DNA of 64,000 bases from Flavobacterium sp. ACN2 (GCF_002303885.1 NZ_MRCM01000015.1:1-64000), one strand, 5' to 3'. Positions 1 to 8,625 are shown, counted from the first letter of the stretch. Notes: generated from the sequence alone by a model not told the origin. Numbers and translations are program-made.

Positions 1-44
1 TTGTCCTTTTCTACAAAAAGATTCTTTAATAAATAAAGGATTTC

Positions 45-74
45 TTGTGCATTTAAATCTTATTTCTACTTTTG
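45..74 (+). promoter_or_regulatory. Candidate Bacteroidota promoter of the CoA-transferase operon
   Basis: TTG at 45-47 is followed after exactly 19 bases by TACTTTTG at 67-74, which matches the Bacteroidota -33/-7 form (TTG, TAnnTTTG). Transcription would start near 80, about 55 bases before the ATG at 137. The elements lie inside the longer reading frame that opens at a GTG at 47, so they argue for the downstream start. No mapping data are available. Confidence 0.5.
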
Positions 75-136
75 TAATTGTATTTTTTACATTTATTATT
101 TCAAACGATTTCATTACCCAAAATTCCTATATAAAA

Positions 137-1285
137 ATGATAAAATTAAAAGGCATAACTTGGAATCATACAAGAGGTTTGCTTCCTATGGTTGCCACAT
201 CACAGCGTTTTACAGAACTACATCCTGATGTTGAAATTTCTTGGGAGAAAAGAAGTTTACAAGAGTTTGCAGATGCTTCTATTGAAGACTTAGCCAAAAG
301 ATTTGATTTACTGGTAATTGATCATCCTTGGACAGGTTTTGGAGCACAGACCAAGGCGATTCTTCCGTTATCTGATTATTTGTCAAACGAATATATTAAA
401 GATCAAGAAAATAATACTGTTGGAAAATCGTACGGAAGTTATGTTTTTCACGATAAATTATGGGCGTTGCCAATCGATGCCGCAACTCCGGTTGCCTCTG
501 CCCGATTGGATCTTTTAAAAAAAAACAATTTAGAAGTTCCTAAAACTTATGATGATTTATTGGCTTTAGCGAAAAAGGGTTTAGTCGCTTTTGCTGGAAT
601 TCCGGTAGATGTTTTAATGAGTTTTTATATGTTTTGCTGCAGTTTGGGTGAAGCTCCTTTTCTTTCGGAAGAAAAAGTGATTTCCGAAACCACAGGAATC
701 AAAGCGCTTCAAATGTTTAGAGAATTAGCACAATTAATTGATCCAGCTAACTTCAACCGTAATCCAATTCAAGTTTACGAAGCAATGGTGAATTCAGACG
801 AAATTGCCTATTGTCCGTTCGCTTATGGTTATTCTAATTATTCCCGCGTTGGCTACAGCCAAAACCTTTTGCATTTTTATGATTTAGTAAAATTGAATGA
901 CAACCCAATGATTTCTTCTTTGGGAGGAACTGGATTAGCGGTTTCTTCATTCAGCGAACATAATGAAACAGCCATAAAATATGCTGAATTTACTTGTTCA
1001 TCTCAAGTTCAACAGAATATTTATACCGATAATGGCGGTCAGCCAGGGCATTTACAAGCTTGGAAAAGTGAGCGAATTAATGGTGTAACGCACGATTATT
1101 TCAAAAATACGTTGCCAGCTTTAGAACGCGCTTTCCTTCGTCCGAGATATTACGGACACATGTATTTCCAAGATCATGCTGGAGATGTGGTTCGCAATTA
1201 TTTGATGAATGGCGGAGACGAATTAAAAGTATTGGAAGAAATGAATTCGCTTTACGCGGAATCTCTAAAAATCCAAACCGTATGA
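137..1285 (+). CDS. Solute-binding-type protein without a clear signal peptide (family 1 SBP)
   Basis: A 382-residue protein of the carbohydrate-type solute-binding fold. It opens MIKLKGITWNHTRGLLP, the start pattern I recall for a family of such proteins. Downstream it has a conserved VIDHPWTGF-like stretch and a GGTGLAV segment. Starting at ATG 137 it has no signal peptide or lipobox, so it would be cytoplasmic. An in-frame GTG at 47 would add 30 mostly hydrophobic residues that could pass for a signal, but a promoter-like pair lies inside that extension. Its end overlaps the next gene by ATGA (1282-1285), indicating translational coupling to a CoA-transferase. No ABC permease or ATPase lies nearby, so uptake is not its evident job. 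A cytosolic ligand-carrier or sensor role is inference. The fold is fairly certain; location and ligand are unknown. Confidence 0.75.
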   Translation: MIKLKGITWNHTRGLLPMVATSQRFTELHPDVEISWEKRSLQEFADASIEDLAKRFDLLVIDHPWTGFGAQTKAILPLSDYLSNEYIKDQENNTVGKSYGSYVFHDKLWALPIDAATPVASARLDLLKKNNLEVPKTYDDLLALAKKGLVAFAGIPVDVLMSFYMFCCSLGEAPFLSEEKVISETTGIKALQMFRELAQLIDPANFNRNPIQVYEAMVNSDEIAYCPFAYGYSNYSRVGYSQNLLHFYDLVKLNDNPMISSLGGTGLAVSSFSEHNETAIKYAEFTCSSQVQQNIYTDNGGQPGHLQAWKSERINGVTHDYFKNTLPALERAFLRPRYYGHMYFQDHAGDVVRNYLMNGGDELKVLEEMNSLYAESLKIQTV

Positions 1286-2430
1286 GACCTTTAGAAGGAT
1301 TAGTTGTTCTGGAATTCTGCCAGTTTTTGGCAGGACCTTCAGCTGGTTTAAAATTGGCTGATTTGGGCGCACGCGTCATCAAAATCGAGCGTCCTGTAAA
1401 AGGTGAAGCTTGCAGACAATTGAGCATCAAAGATTTATTTGTAGACGATAGCAGTTTGCTTTTTCATACGATAAACCGAAATAAAGAATCTTTTGCAGCC
1501 GATTTAAAAAATCCTGACGATTTAGTTTTAATCAAAAAACTAATCGAAAAGGCGGATATTATGACGCATAATTTCAGACCCGGAGTGATGGAAAAAATCG
1601 GTTTAGATTTTGAAAATACGCTTTCTATAAATCCACAGATTATTTACGGAACCATTACAGGTTACGGAAATGAAGGTCCGTGGGCAAAAAAACCGGGACA
1701 AGATTTATTGTTACAATCGCTTTCTGGATTAAGCTGGTTAAGCGGACGCAAAAGTCAAGGCCCAGTTCCGTTTGGATTGGCTGTAGCCGATTTAATGTGC
1801 GGGAATCATTTTGTACAAGGAATCTTAGCAGCACTTCTAAAAAGAGCTAAAACCAAAAAAGGAGTTTTGGTAGAAGTGAGTTTGCTAGAATCTATTCTCG
1901 ATGTACAATTTGAAGCGATTACTTCTTTCTTAAATGATGGAGGCCAATTACCTGAACGCGGCGATATTAAAGGAAGTGCACATGCTTTTCTGAGTGCTCC
2001 TTATGGAGTTTATCAAACGCAGGATGGTTATTTGTCTCTTGCCATGGGTGATTTACTTTTTATTGGAAAAATATTAGGATTGGATTTAAACGCTTTCGCT
2101 GATAAACATCTTTGGTTTGAAAAACGCGATGAAATCAGAACAATTTTAAGCGAAAGAATTCAAACCCAAAATTCTGATTATTGGATCGAAATCCTGCAGA
2201 AAGAAGGGATTTGGTGCGGAAAAGTGTTCAATTACGAAGAATTAGATAGTCAATCTTTTGTAAATGAATTACAATTGAAACAAACCGTAAAAAATACTGA
2301 CGGCGAAACTTTGGTAACAACCAGAAGTCCAATACAATTGGATGGAGAAATTCTGTTAAGCGAAAAAGCAGCACCAAAAGTAGGACAAGATAATTTAAGC
2401 ATACACAAAGAGTTTATTCAAGTTAAATGA
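1282..2430 (+). CDS. CaiB/BaiF family III CoA-transferase (first copy)
   Basis: This 382-residue enzyme belongs to the family that moves CoA between carboxylic acids through an aspartyl-CoA anhydride. Visible marks are LADLGARVIKIERP near residues 25-38, HNFRPGVMEKIGL near 96-108 and PVPFGLAVADLMCG near 161-174. Asp170 sits where the family's catalytic aspartate lies (Asp169 in formyl-CoA transferase). The length is slightly short for the family (about 400). The start codon overlaps the stop of the preceding binding-protein gene. By eye roughly half of its residues match the second CoA-transferase at 2618, so the two look like paralogues, perhaps forming a heteromer or acting on successive substrates. 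The substrate cannot be read from the sequence; neighbours suggest a sugar-derived acid. Confidence 0.9.
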   Translation: MRPLEGLVVLEFCQFLAGPSAGLKLADLGARVIKIERPVKGEACRQLSIKDLFVDDSSLLFHTINRNKESFAADLKNPDDLVLIKKLIEKADIMTHNFRPGVMEKIGLDFENTLSINPQIIYGTITGYGNEGPWAKKPGQDLLLQSLSGLSWLSGRKSQGPVPFGLAVADLMCGNHFVQGILAALLKRAKTKKGVLVEVSLLESILDVQFEAITSFLNDGGQLPERGDIKGSAHAFLSAPYGVYQTQDGYLSLAMGDLLFIGKILGLDLNAFADKHLWFEKRDEIRTILSERIQTQNSDYWIEILQKEGIWCGKVFNYEELDSQSFVNELQLKQTVKNTDGETLVTTRSPIQLDGEILLSEKAAPKVGQDNLSIHKEFIQVK

Positions 2431-2445
2431 TACGCAACAGCTTAA

Positions 2446-2556
2446 ATCAAAATCTGTGCAAATCTGCTTTAATCTGCACAAATCTGCGTGAAAAAATCTA
2501 TGCGCTAAAAGTATTTCACGCAGATTTAAAAAGATTTTAGCAGATCAAATTAGATT
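2446..2556. repeat. Intergenic inverted repeat, AATCTGC family
   Basis: The 187-base gap between the two CoA-transferase genes holds tandem AATCTGC-type words and a perfect 14-base inverted pair: AAATCTGCGTGAAA at 2480-2493 and its complement at 2514-2527. The same 14-mer pair recurs at 52489-52577 and 57187-57276 in the opposite order. It may form a hairpin in the transcript without ending it, since transcription probably continues into the second CoA-transferase. Confidence 0.85.
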
Positions 2557-2617
2557 TTTAATTGTTGAATAAAAACGATTAAACACATAACCGATTAAAC
2601 GGTTAAACATAAAAAAA

Positions 2618-3757
2618 ATGAAACCATTAGAAGATTATTTAATTGTAGATTTCAGTCAGTTTCTTTCGGGTCCGTCGGCGAGTTTGCGTCTGGCCGATTT
2701 GGGAGCGCGCGTCATAAAAATTGAAAAACCGGGAACGGGAGATATCTGCCGTACTTTATATACTTCTGATTTGATTATGAACGGCGAATCGTCTGTTTTT
2801 CATACCATCAACAGAAACAAAGAATCTTTTGCAATTGATTTTAAACAGCCAGAGGAACTTCAAAAACTAAAAAAATTATTAGCGAAAGCAGATGTTGTGA
2901 TGCATAATTTCAGACCCGGCGTTATGGAACGCATTGGTTTAAGTTATGATGACGTAAAAAGCATCAATCCAAATGTGATTTATGGATCAATTTCAGGTTT
3001 TGGAGAACATCCCGATTTGAAAGATTTACCGGGACAAGATTTGCTTTTACAATCTTTAACCGCTTTAACTTTGTTAAGTGGCAATCAAGAAGATGGTCCC
3101 GTTCCGATGGGATTGTCGATTGTGGATATGCTTGCCGGAGCTCATTTAGCACAAGGAATTTTAGCCGCTTTATATAGAAAAGCAACTCATAATATCGGAG
3201 CACAAATTCAAGTCAGTATGCTAGAATCGGCATTTGATTTTCAGTTTGAAACTATTACGACCTTCTTTAATGACGGAGGCGAATTGCCAGTTCGAACCAA
3301 AACCAATAATGCTCACGCTTATTTGGGCGCGCCATACGGAATTTACAAAACTAAAAACGGCTATTTGGCATTAGCAATGGGGTCGATTCCCGTTTTGGCT
3401 TCTTTGCTAAAATGTGATGCTTTACTGGCTTTCCCAGAAAATAAATTTACGCTTAGAGACGATATCAAAAATATTCTTGCCGATCATCTGCAAACGCAGG
3501 AAACACAATTTTGGCTGGATATTTTAGAACCCGCAGACATTTGGTGTGCAGGAGTTTTAAACTATCAGCAGTTATTTGCGGAAGATGGATTTAAGGTTTT
3601 AAATTTTACCCAGCAAGTCGAAATGCTTGACGGCTATACTTATAAAACTACACGCTGTCCGATAAAAATTGACGGCGAATATCTGACTTCAGGAAAAGGT
3701 TCGCCGAAACTGGGTCAAGACAACGAGAAAATTATTAAAGAATTTATAGACTGCTGA
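2618..3757 (+). CDS. CaiB/BaiF family III CoA-transferase (second copy)
   Basis: A 379-residue paralogue of the upstream CoA-transferase with the same landmarks: LADLGARVIKIEKP near residues 25-38, MHNFRPGVMERIGL near 95-108, and PVPMGLSIVDMLAG with the presumed catalytic Asp170. It differs from the first copy mainly in the C-terminal third, where substrate-binding loops usually vary. Its stop overlaps the start of the next gene (TGATG at 3755-3759), so this transferase is also coupled to a solute-binding-type protein, mirroring the first pair. Between the start codon and the repeat-rich gap lies a small dyad, AACCG-N6-CGGTT, about 20 bases before the ATG, which may be a regulatory site. The substrate is unknown. 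Confidence 0.9.
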   Translation: MKPLEDYLIVDFSQFLSGPSASLRLADLGARVIKIEKPGTGDICRTLYTSDLIMNGESSVFHTINRNKESFAIDFKQPEELQKLKKLLAKADVVMHNFRPGVMERIGLSYDDVKSINPNVIYGSISGFGEHPDLKDLPGQDLLLQSLTALTLLSGNQEDGPVPMGLSIVDMLAGAHLAQGILAALYRKATHNIGAQIQVSMLESAFDFQFETITTFFNDGGELPVRTKTNNAHAYLGAPYGIYKTKNGYLALAMGSIPVLASLLKCDALLAFPENKFTLRDDIKNILADHLQTQETQFWLDILEPADIWCAGVLNYQQLFAEDGFKVLNFTQQVEMLDGYTYKTTRCPIKIDGEYLTSGKGSPKLGQDNEKIIKEFIDC

Positions 3758-5013
3758 TGGAAAAAATTAGAATCGCCGTTCGAAAATTCGATCCTTTCGA
3801 AAGTACACTTCGAAAATTATGGGATGCATTTTCACTTCAAAACAATATAAAAATGGAAGCGGAAATGGTTGCATTGGAACTTCATGATTTATATAAAACC
3901 ACAATTTCAGATAAAGGTTTAAAAGAAGGAAAATGGGATATTGCCCATATCAATACCGATTGGATTTTTGATGCTGTAAACGAAAATGCGGTTCTTAATT
4001 TATTTTCATTAATTGGAGAAAATCCGCCCGAAAATTATCCTTTCGGATGGCATAAATCACTTTTACATTTACAAAAGCTGAGTAACGGCATTTTCGGACT
4101 TCCATTTCACGACGGGCCGGAATGCCTGATTTACAGAAAAGATTTATTCGAAAATGAAACAGAAAAAGAGAATTTTAAAAAACAGTTTGGTTACGAACTT
4201 GCTACACCAAAAACGTGGCAGGAATTTACTGAAATAGCAACGTTTTTTAATCGTCCCGAACAAAATTTATACGGTGCTGTTTTTGCCAATTATCCCGACG
4301 GACACAATATGGTTTTCGACTTCTCTCTGCAATTATGGACACGCGGCGGTTCTTTATTAAACAAAAAAAATCAGATTGACATTCATAATGAAGCAGCGAT
4401 AAAAGCATTGGATTTTTATCGAAAAATGGTCAATGACAAAAATGCGGTTCATCCAAAATCGAGAGAATTTGGTTCGGTTGAAGCTGGTTTGGCTTTCGCC
4501 GAAGGACAAGCGGCAATGGCTATCAACTGGTTCGGATTTGCTTCTATGGCAGAAGTTATAGAAGAATCAAAAGTCAAAGGAAAAATCGATATCACTTCTC
4601 TCCCATCCGATCCAGGTTATAAAACGGCTTCTTTGAATGTATATTGGCTGTATACCATTGGTTCTGGAAGCAAACACCAAAAGCTAGCTTACGATTTTTT
4701 ACGTTTTGCTACAACGCCCGAAAGTGACAAATTATTGACTACAGAAGGCGGAATCGGATGTAGAAAATCAACTTGGAAAGATGCAGAAATTAATACTTTA
4801 ATTCCGTTTTATCATAAACTGGAAATGCTTCATGAAAATGCATTGACACTGCCTCAAACGCCAATCTGGCCAAAAGTTGCTGAACTTGTTGACGGCGCAG
4901 TTTTAAAAGCTATTGAAACCGATATTTCATCGGCAATACTTTTAGAGGAAACTCAGAAAAAAATTAGAGAATTAAGTCAAGGAACAACATTACACGGCTC
5001 TGTCAAAAATTAA
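3757..5013 (+). CDS. Second solute-binding-type protein without signal peptide
   Basis: This 418-residue protein has the periplasmic sugar-binding (family 1) fold. Marks are a GIFGLPFHDGPECLIYRKDLF segment in the first third (the usual 'LPY.....L.YNK..F' position), then TWQEFTEIA, and AFAEGQAAMAINW in the middle. It begins MEKIRIAVRKFDPFES, with no hydrophobic leader and no lipobox, and its start overlaps the upstream CoA-transferase stop. It therefore appears to act in the cytosol. A second cytosolic binding protein, divergent from the first, with no ABC partner, is the most unusual aspect of the operon. It could present a ligand to the CoA-transferase, act as an enzyme subunit or sense a metabolite; all of these are inference. 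The gap to the next gene is 33 bases. Confidence 0.8.
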   Translation: MEKIRIAVRKFDPFESTLRKLWDAFSLQNNIKMEAEMVALELHDLYKTTISDKGLKEGKWDIAHINTDWIFDAVNENAVLNLFSLIGENPPENYPFGWHKSLLHLQKLSNGIFGLPFHDGPECLIYRKDLFENETEKENFKKQFGYELATPKTWQEFTEIATFFNRPEQNLYGAVFANYPDGHNMVFDFSLQLWTRGGSLLNKKNQIDIHNEAAIKALDFYRKMVNDKNAVHPKSREFGSVEAGLAFAEGQAAMAINWFGFASMAEVIEESKVKGKIDITSLPSDPGYKTASLNVYWLYTIGSGSKHQKLAYDFLRFATTPESDKLLTTEGGIGCRKSTWKDAEINTLIPFYHKLEMLHENALTLPQTPIWPKVAELVDGAVLKAIETDISSAILLEETQKKIRELSQGTTLHGSVKN

Positions 5014-5046
5014 ACTTGACAGGCTTAATTTCAAAATATAGAACAA

Positions 5047-6120
5047 ATGAATATTCCCTATAAACCTTTACTTCCCCAAACAGAACAGCCCATTGTGATT
5101 ATTGGAGCGAGCGGTATTGTAAAAGATGCACATCTTCCTGCTTACGAAATGGCTGGTTTTAAAGTTTTTGGTATTACCAATAGAACCATCTCAAAGGCAT
5201 ACGATTTACAGAAACAATTCAAAATCGATCATGTTTTTGAAAGTGTTGCCGACGCAGTTAAAAATGCGCCTTCAAATGCTGTTTACGATATTACCGTTTT
5301 ACCTGATCAATACATCGAAATTTTAGAACAATTGCCTGACGGCGCTGCGGTTTTGATTCAGAAACCAATGGGAAATGATTTGGCTCAGGCACGCGAAATT
5401 GTAGAAGTATGTGAAAGAAAAAATCTGGTTGCTGCCATCAACTTCCAACTGCGTTTTGCTTCTTTTGTAAGCGCTGCAAGATATTTAATCGATCAGGGAA
5501 TTATTGGCGAATTATACGATTTAGAATTCAAAATTACCGTAAATACCCCTTGGGAATTGTTTCCTTTAATTAAAGAACACCCAAGATTGGAGATTCTTTT
5601 TCACAGTGTGCATTATATTGACTGCATTCGATCTTTTCTGGGAAATCCTAAAAGCGTAATGGCAAAAACAGCCAAACATCCGCTTAAAAAATTATCTTCA
5701 AGCCGATCTACTATTATTTTAGATTATGGCGAAGATAAACATGTTGTGATTAATACGAATCATGATCATCATTTTGGTTCAAAACACGAAGAAAGCTACA
5801 TCAAATGGGAAGGAACAAAGGGCGCTGTTAAAGCAAAAATGGGCTTGTTAATGAACTATCCTGACGGTTTACCGGACGTTTTTGAGTACGCGCTGCCAAA
5901 AAAAGATAACGAAAATGAATACGAATGGACTGAAGTAAAACTGGAAGGTTCTTGGTTTCCAGAAGCTTTTATTGGTGCAATGTCCAATCTGATGCGTTAC
6001 AAAGAAGGTTCTGACTCAACATTCTCTGCAAGTGTTCAGGATGTTTTAGGCACAATGAAGGTTGTAGAAGCTTGTTATGTAAGCAGTAAAAATGGCGGCA
6101 TTTCTTTTGATGAAGTGTAA
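5047..6120 (+). CDS. Gfo/Idh/MocA family NAD(P)-dependent oxidoreductase
   Basis: A 357-residue cytosolic dehydrogenase of the glucose-fructose oxidoreductase / inositol dehydrogenase family, which oxidises or reduces a sugar or sugar-acid hydroxyl. The N-terminal Rossmann stretch IIGASGIVKDAHLPAY (about residues 18-33) carries the glycine-rich turn and the family's histidine. QKP at 105-107 replaces the more usual EKP and supplies the conserved lysine. FHSVHYIDCIRSFLG near residues 185-200 holds the histidine/aspartate pair expected near the active site. It lies in the same run as the CoA-transferases and MaoC hydratase. A sugar-derived substrate is likely but unidentified. The permease at the end of the run supports a sugar-like nutrient. 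Confidence 0.85.
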   Translation: MNIPYKPLLPQTEQPIVIIGASGIVKDAHLPAYEMAGFKVFGITNRTISKAYDLQKQFKIDHVFESVADAVKNAPSNAVYDITVLPDQYIEILEQLPDGAAVLIQKPMGNDLAQAREIVEVCERKNLVAAINFQLRFASFVSAARYLIDQGIIGELYDLEFKITVNTPWELFPLIKEHPRLEILFHSVHYIDCIRSFLGNPKSVMAKTAKHPLKKLSSSRSTIILDYGEDKHVVINTNHDHHFGSKHEESYIKWEGTKGAVKAKMGLLMNYPDGLPDVFEYALPKKDNENEYEWTEVKLEGSWFPEAFIGAMSNLMRYKEGSDSTFSASVQDVLGTMKVVEACYVSSKNGGISFDEV

Positions 6121-6227
6121 TTAAAACACTATATTTCAAAACCAAAAAACAAAATTTAAGTCCACTTTCAAAACAAACCTGATTTTGAAATCTATTTGAA
6201 AGAGCTGACAAATAAAAAGAATAAATT

Positions 6228-6671
6228 ATGTACTTTAAATCGACTTTTTTCGAAGATTATCAAATCGACGATAAACGAATAACTTTAGGCAGAACAATTA
6301 CAGAAACCGATTTCGTAGTTCATGCCGGACACACGGGAGATTTCTTCCCGCACCACATGGATGAAGAATGGTGCAAAACACAGCCTTTCGGACAAAGAAT
6401 TGCCCACGGAACTATGGTTTTTGCCATCGGAATCGGATTAACTGCTTCAGAAATAAATACAGAAGCCTTTTCTAGAGGATACGACAAAATGCGATTTGTA
6501 AAACCTGTTCATATCGGCGACACCATCCATTCTGAAATTACGATTTCTGAAAAAGGAGAAGCCAAAAATCCAGAAATGGGAACTGTAACAGAACATGTAG
6601 AAATCATTAACCAGCGCGGTGAAGTCGTTTTGGTATGTGATCATCTATTGCTTGTGAAGAAAAGGTACTAA
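6228..6671 (+). CDS. MaoC-like (R)-specific enoyl-CoA hydratase/dehydratase
   Basis: A 147-residue single hot-dog domain of the MaoC family, which adds water to, or removes it from, acyl-CoA thioesters. The hydratase-2 motif is visible: Asp38 and His43 in TGDFFPHHMDEE, followed by the IAHGTMVFAIG loop and helix. The protein has the usual length for a one-domain member. A CoA-thioester hydratase next to two CoA-transferases strongly suggests that the pathway works on CoA-linked intermediates, and the oxidoreductase before it would act before or after activation. It is separated from the upstream gene by 107 bases and followed by a repeat-rich gap before the permease. Specific substrate unknown. 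Confidence 0.85.
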   Translation: MYFKSTFFEDYQIDDKRITLGRTITETDFVVHAGHTGDFFPHHMDEEWCKTQPFGQRIAHGTMVFAIGIGLTASEINTEAFSRGYDKMRFVKPVHIGDTIHSEITISEKGEAKNPEMGTVTEHVEIINQRGEVVLVCDHLLLVKKRY

Positions 6672-6870
6672 GATGCTAAGATTCTAAGGTGCTAAGTTTT
6701 TAAAAACTTTGCGTCTTTGCTTCTTTGCGAGACTAAAAAAACACTGCTTAAAAATAATCTCGCAAAGACGCAAAGTCACAAAGAAAAAATAAAAAGACTT
6801 TGAGTATCAGTGCCTTCGTGGCAAAAGAAAAAAACTTAGAATCTCAGCACCTCAGAACCTTAGAACCTAT
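6669..6870. repeat. Intergenic inverted repeats of CTAAG and CTTTGCG words
   Basis: This gap is filled by short repeated words: CTAAGAT/CTAAGGT at 6669-6695, TTTGCGTCTTTGC at 6708-6720, then their approximate complements (CGCAAAGACGCAAAG near 6761-6775, CTTAGAATCTCAGCACC near 6835-6851). The outer and inner arms pair, giving a nested imperfect hairpin. The same words recur near 20344-20380, 28101-28210, 36345-36485, 38443-38606 and 52570-52650. No coding sequence is seen. Confidence 0.7.
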
Positions 6871-6897
6871 AAAAAAATAAACTAAAAAACTATCTAA

Positions 6898-8202
6898 ATG
6901 CAAATTACAAACCAAGCCGGTGATCAACACGAAGTGCCGACAGAAGGGGGAAAAGGAAATCAGTACCTTTTGCCTTTTATTCTAGTTACATGCCTATTTT
7001 TTCTTTGGGGAATGGCCCACAATTTAGATTCTGTTTTGATTCCGCACTTGAAAAAAGCGTGCGAATTAAACAATCGCCAATCTACTCTAATTGATACTTC
7101 CGTATTTTTTGCTTATTTTATTATGGCGATTCCAGCCGGAATGCTAATTAAAAGGTTTGGCTATAAAAACAGTATTATTACAGGATTGTTAGTTTTTGCT
7201 GTTGGAGCCTTTTTATTTGTTCCTGCCGCTAATACCAGAACTTACGAATTATTTTTATTCGCTCTATTCGTAATTGGCTGTGGATTAACCATTTTAGAAA
7301 CTAGCGCAAATCCTTATGCGGCGATTTTAGGGCCAGCAGAATCTTCTTCTAAAAGACTAAATTTAGCAGCTTCTTTCAACGGATTGGCAGCCATGGTTGC
7401 TCCTATTGTAGGTTCGTTGTTTATTCTTTCAGGAACCAATCATACGCCAGAACAAATGGCAGCAATGCCTGAGGCAGAAAAAGCGGCTTATTTATTAGGC
7501 GAAGCAGCTTCTGTAAAAATGCCATACATCGTTTTGGGAAGCATTTTGGTTTTGGTTGCTATTATATTTTACTTTGTACAACTGCCTTCAATGAAAGCTA
7601 CTCATACAGAAGCTGAAATTAAACCAGGTTTTTTCTCTGTTTTAAAATTCAGACATTTAAGCTGGGGAGTTGCGGCTCAATTTTTTTATGTGGGTGCTCA
7701 GGTTTGTATCACAAGTTTCTTTATTCGTATCGCACAGCAAGGTGCTGGGTTAGACGAAAAAACGGCTGGATATTACTTAGGAATCTATGGTTTCCTTTTT
7801 ATGGCGGGACGTTTTATTGGAACATTCTTTTTACGTTTCGTAAAAGATTACGTTTTATTGTCAATCTACTGCGTAATGAGCGTTTTACTATGTTTAGTAG
7901 CTATTTACGGTTCTGGAATCGTAGTGATTTATGCTCTTGGAGGAATTGGGTTCTTTATGTCAATTATGTTCCCTACGATTTTCTCTTTAGGAATTAAGGG
8001 CTTAAAATCGAATACAGAAACGGGTTCATCTTGGCTGGTAATGTCAATTGTTGGAGGTGCTATTATTCCTTACGGAATGGGAACTTTAATCGACATGAAT
8101 CATGACGATATTCAATCAGGATATATTATCCCATTAGTTTGTTTCTTGATTATTCTTTCTTTTGGAGCTTTTGGACATAAGGTGAAAACGGTTTCTGAAT
8201 AG
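6898..8202 (+). CDS. FucP-type sugar:H+ symporter (MFS)
   Basis: A 434-residue inner-membrane transporter with about twelve hydrophobic helices, closely patterned on the L-fucose permease subfamily. LFFLWGMAHNLDSVLIPHLK (residues 33-52) contains Asp44, and LETSANPYAAILGP (from residue 133) contains Glu134; these correspond to the FucP proton/sugar residues Asp46 and Glu135. It has the long central loop between helices 6 and 7 (near residues 180-210). It is the only transporter in the run that begins at 137, so it probably imports the substrate for the oxidoreductase/CoA-transferase pathway across the inner membrane. The sugar cannot be named: relatives carry fucose, glucose, galactose or N-acetylglucosamine. 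A strong hairpin with a T-run follows at 8270. Confidence 0.92.
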   Translation: MQITNQAGDQHEVPTEGGKGNQYLLPFILVTCLFFLWGMAHNLDSVLIPHLKKACELNNRQSTLIDTSVFFAYFIMAIPAGMLIKRFGYKNSIITGLLVFAVGAFLFVPAANTRTYELFLFALFVIGCGLTILETSANPYAAILGPAESSSKRLNLAASFNGLAAMVAPIVGSLFILSGTNHTPEQMAAMPEAEKAAYLLGEAASVKMPYIVLGSILVLVAIIFYFVQLPSMKATHTEAEIKPGFFSVLKFRHLSWGVAAQFFYVGAQVCITSFFIRIAQQGAGLDEKTAGYYLGIYGFLFMAGRFIGTFFLRFVKDYVLLSIYCVMSVLLCLVAIYGSGIVVIYALGGIGFFMSIMFPTIFSLGIKGLKSNTETGSSWLVMSIVGGAIIPYGMGTLIDMNHDDIQSGYIIPLVCFLIILSFGAFGHKVKTVSE

Positions 8203-8265
8203 TTTTTTAGCCACTAATTGCACGAATTAACACGAATTTCTTTTTAATAAAATATTTAAATATCA

Positions 8266-8540
8266 ATTGCCTCCAGCTTTAGCTGGAGGTTTTTTGTTTA
8301 TTGCAAAGAAAAAGGCTTTAGCCAAACTTTTGCGCTTAGTTTGGCTAAAGCCAATAAATATAGAATCTAGTAACCTCCAGCTAAAGCTGGAAGCAATTCA
8401 TTTTAGCCATGAATTAGCAAATAAAATACAAAAGCTCCAGAGGAGTGAAATATTTATAGCAAAAATTACCAGCGCAAGAAAAAAAGCTCTGGAGGAGCGA
8501 TATAATATCATCACAATAGAATTCCCGCGGTTGAAACCGC
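8266..8540. repeat. Mosaic of five short palindromes, outer pair inverted
   Basis: This noncoding stretch, within a 436-base gene-free gap, holds a 24-base segment at 8266-8289 whose inverted copy (one mismatch) is at 8374-8397. Between them is a perfect 15-base hairpin, 8314-8328 with 8338-8352, built on GGCTTTAGCCAAACT. Further on are GCTCCAGAGGAG at about 8435 and GCTCTGGAGGAGC at about 8488, then CCGCGG-N6-CCGCGG at about 8526-8543. Each word is different but all are palindromic with CTCC/GGAG-like cores. A frame open across the area is composed of repeats and is not a convincing gene. Confidence 0.8.
8270..8297 (+). terminator. Terminator after the FucP-type permease
   Basis: CCTCCAGC and GCTGGAGG form an 8-base stem around TTTA (8270-8289) and are followed directly by eight bases of T-run. 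It lies 68 bases after the permease stop. The same sequence is one arm of the larger palindrome mosaic. Confidence 0.7.
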
Positions 8541-8595
8541 GGGCTATATCTAAAATATATAAACGATATATTTTATTTCCTTATGGTATAAAATC

Positions 8596-8625
8596 AAAAA
8601 CGCCTCCCATTGGAGGCGTTTTCTT
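8596..8625 (-). terminator. Terminator of the small secreted protein gene
   Basis: AAAACGCCTCC and GGAGGCGTTTT pair around CATT. Read on the minus strand the stem is followed by a T-run, right after the minus-strand gene ending at 8639. It may also stop plus-strand read-through. Confidence 0.75.

Noticed and set aside
47..136. N-terminal extension of the first binding protein from GTG 47
   Set aside because: A promoter-like pair lies within it and the homologous start pattern begins at the downstream ATG; kept as an alternative in the entry.
2446..2556. CRISPR-like appearance of repeated AATCTGC words
   Set aside because: Repeats are short, unequally spaced and inverted, with no uniform spacers and no cas genes in the window.
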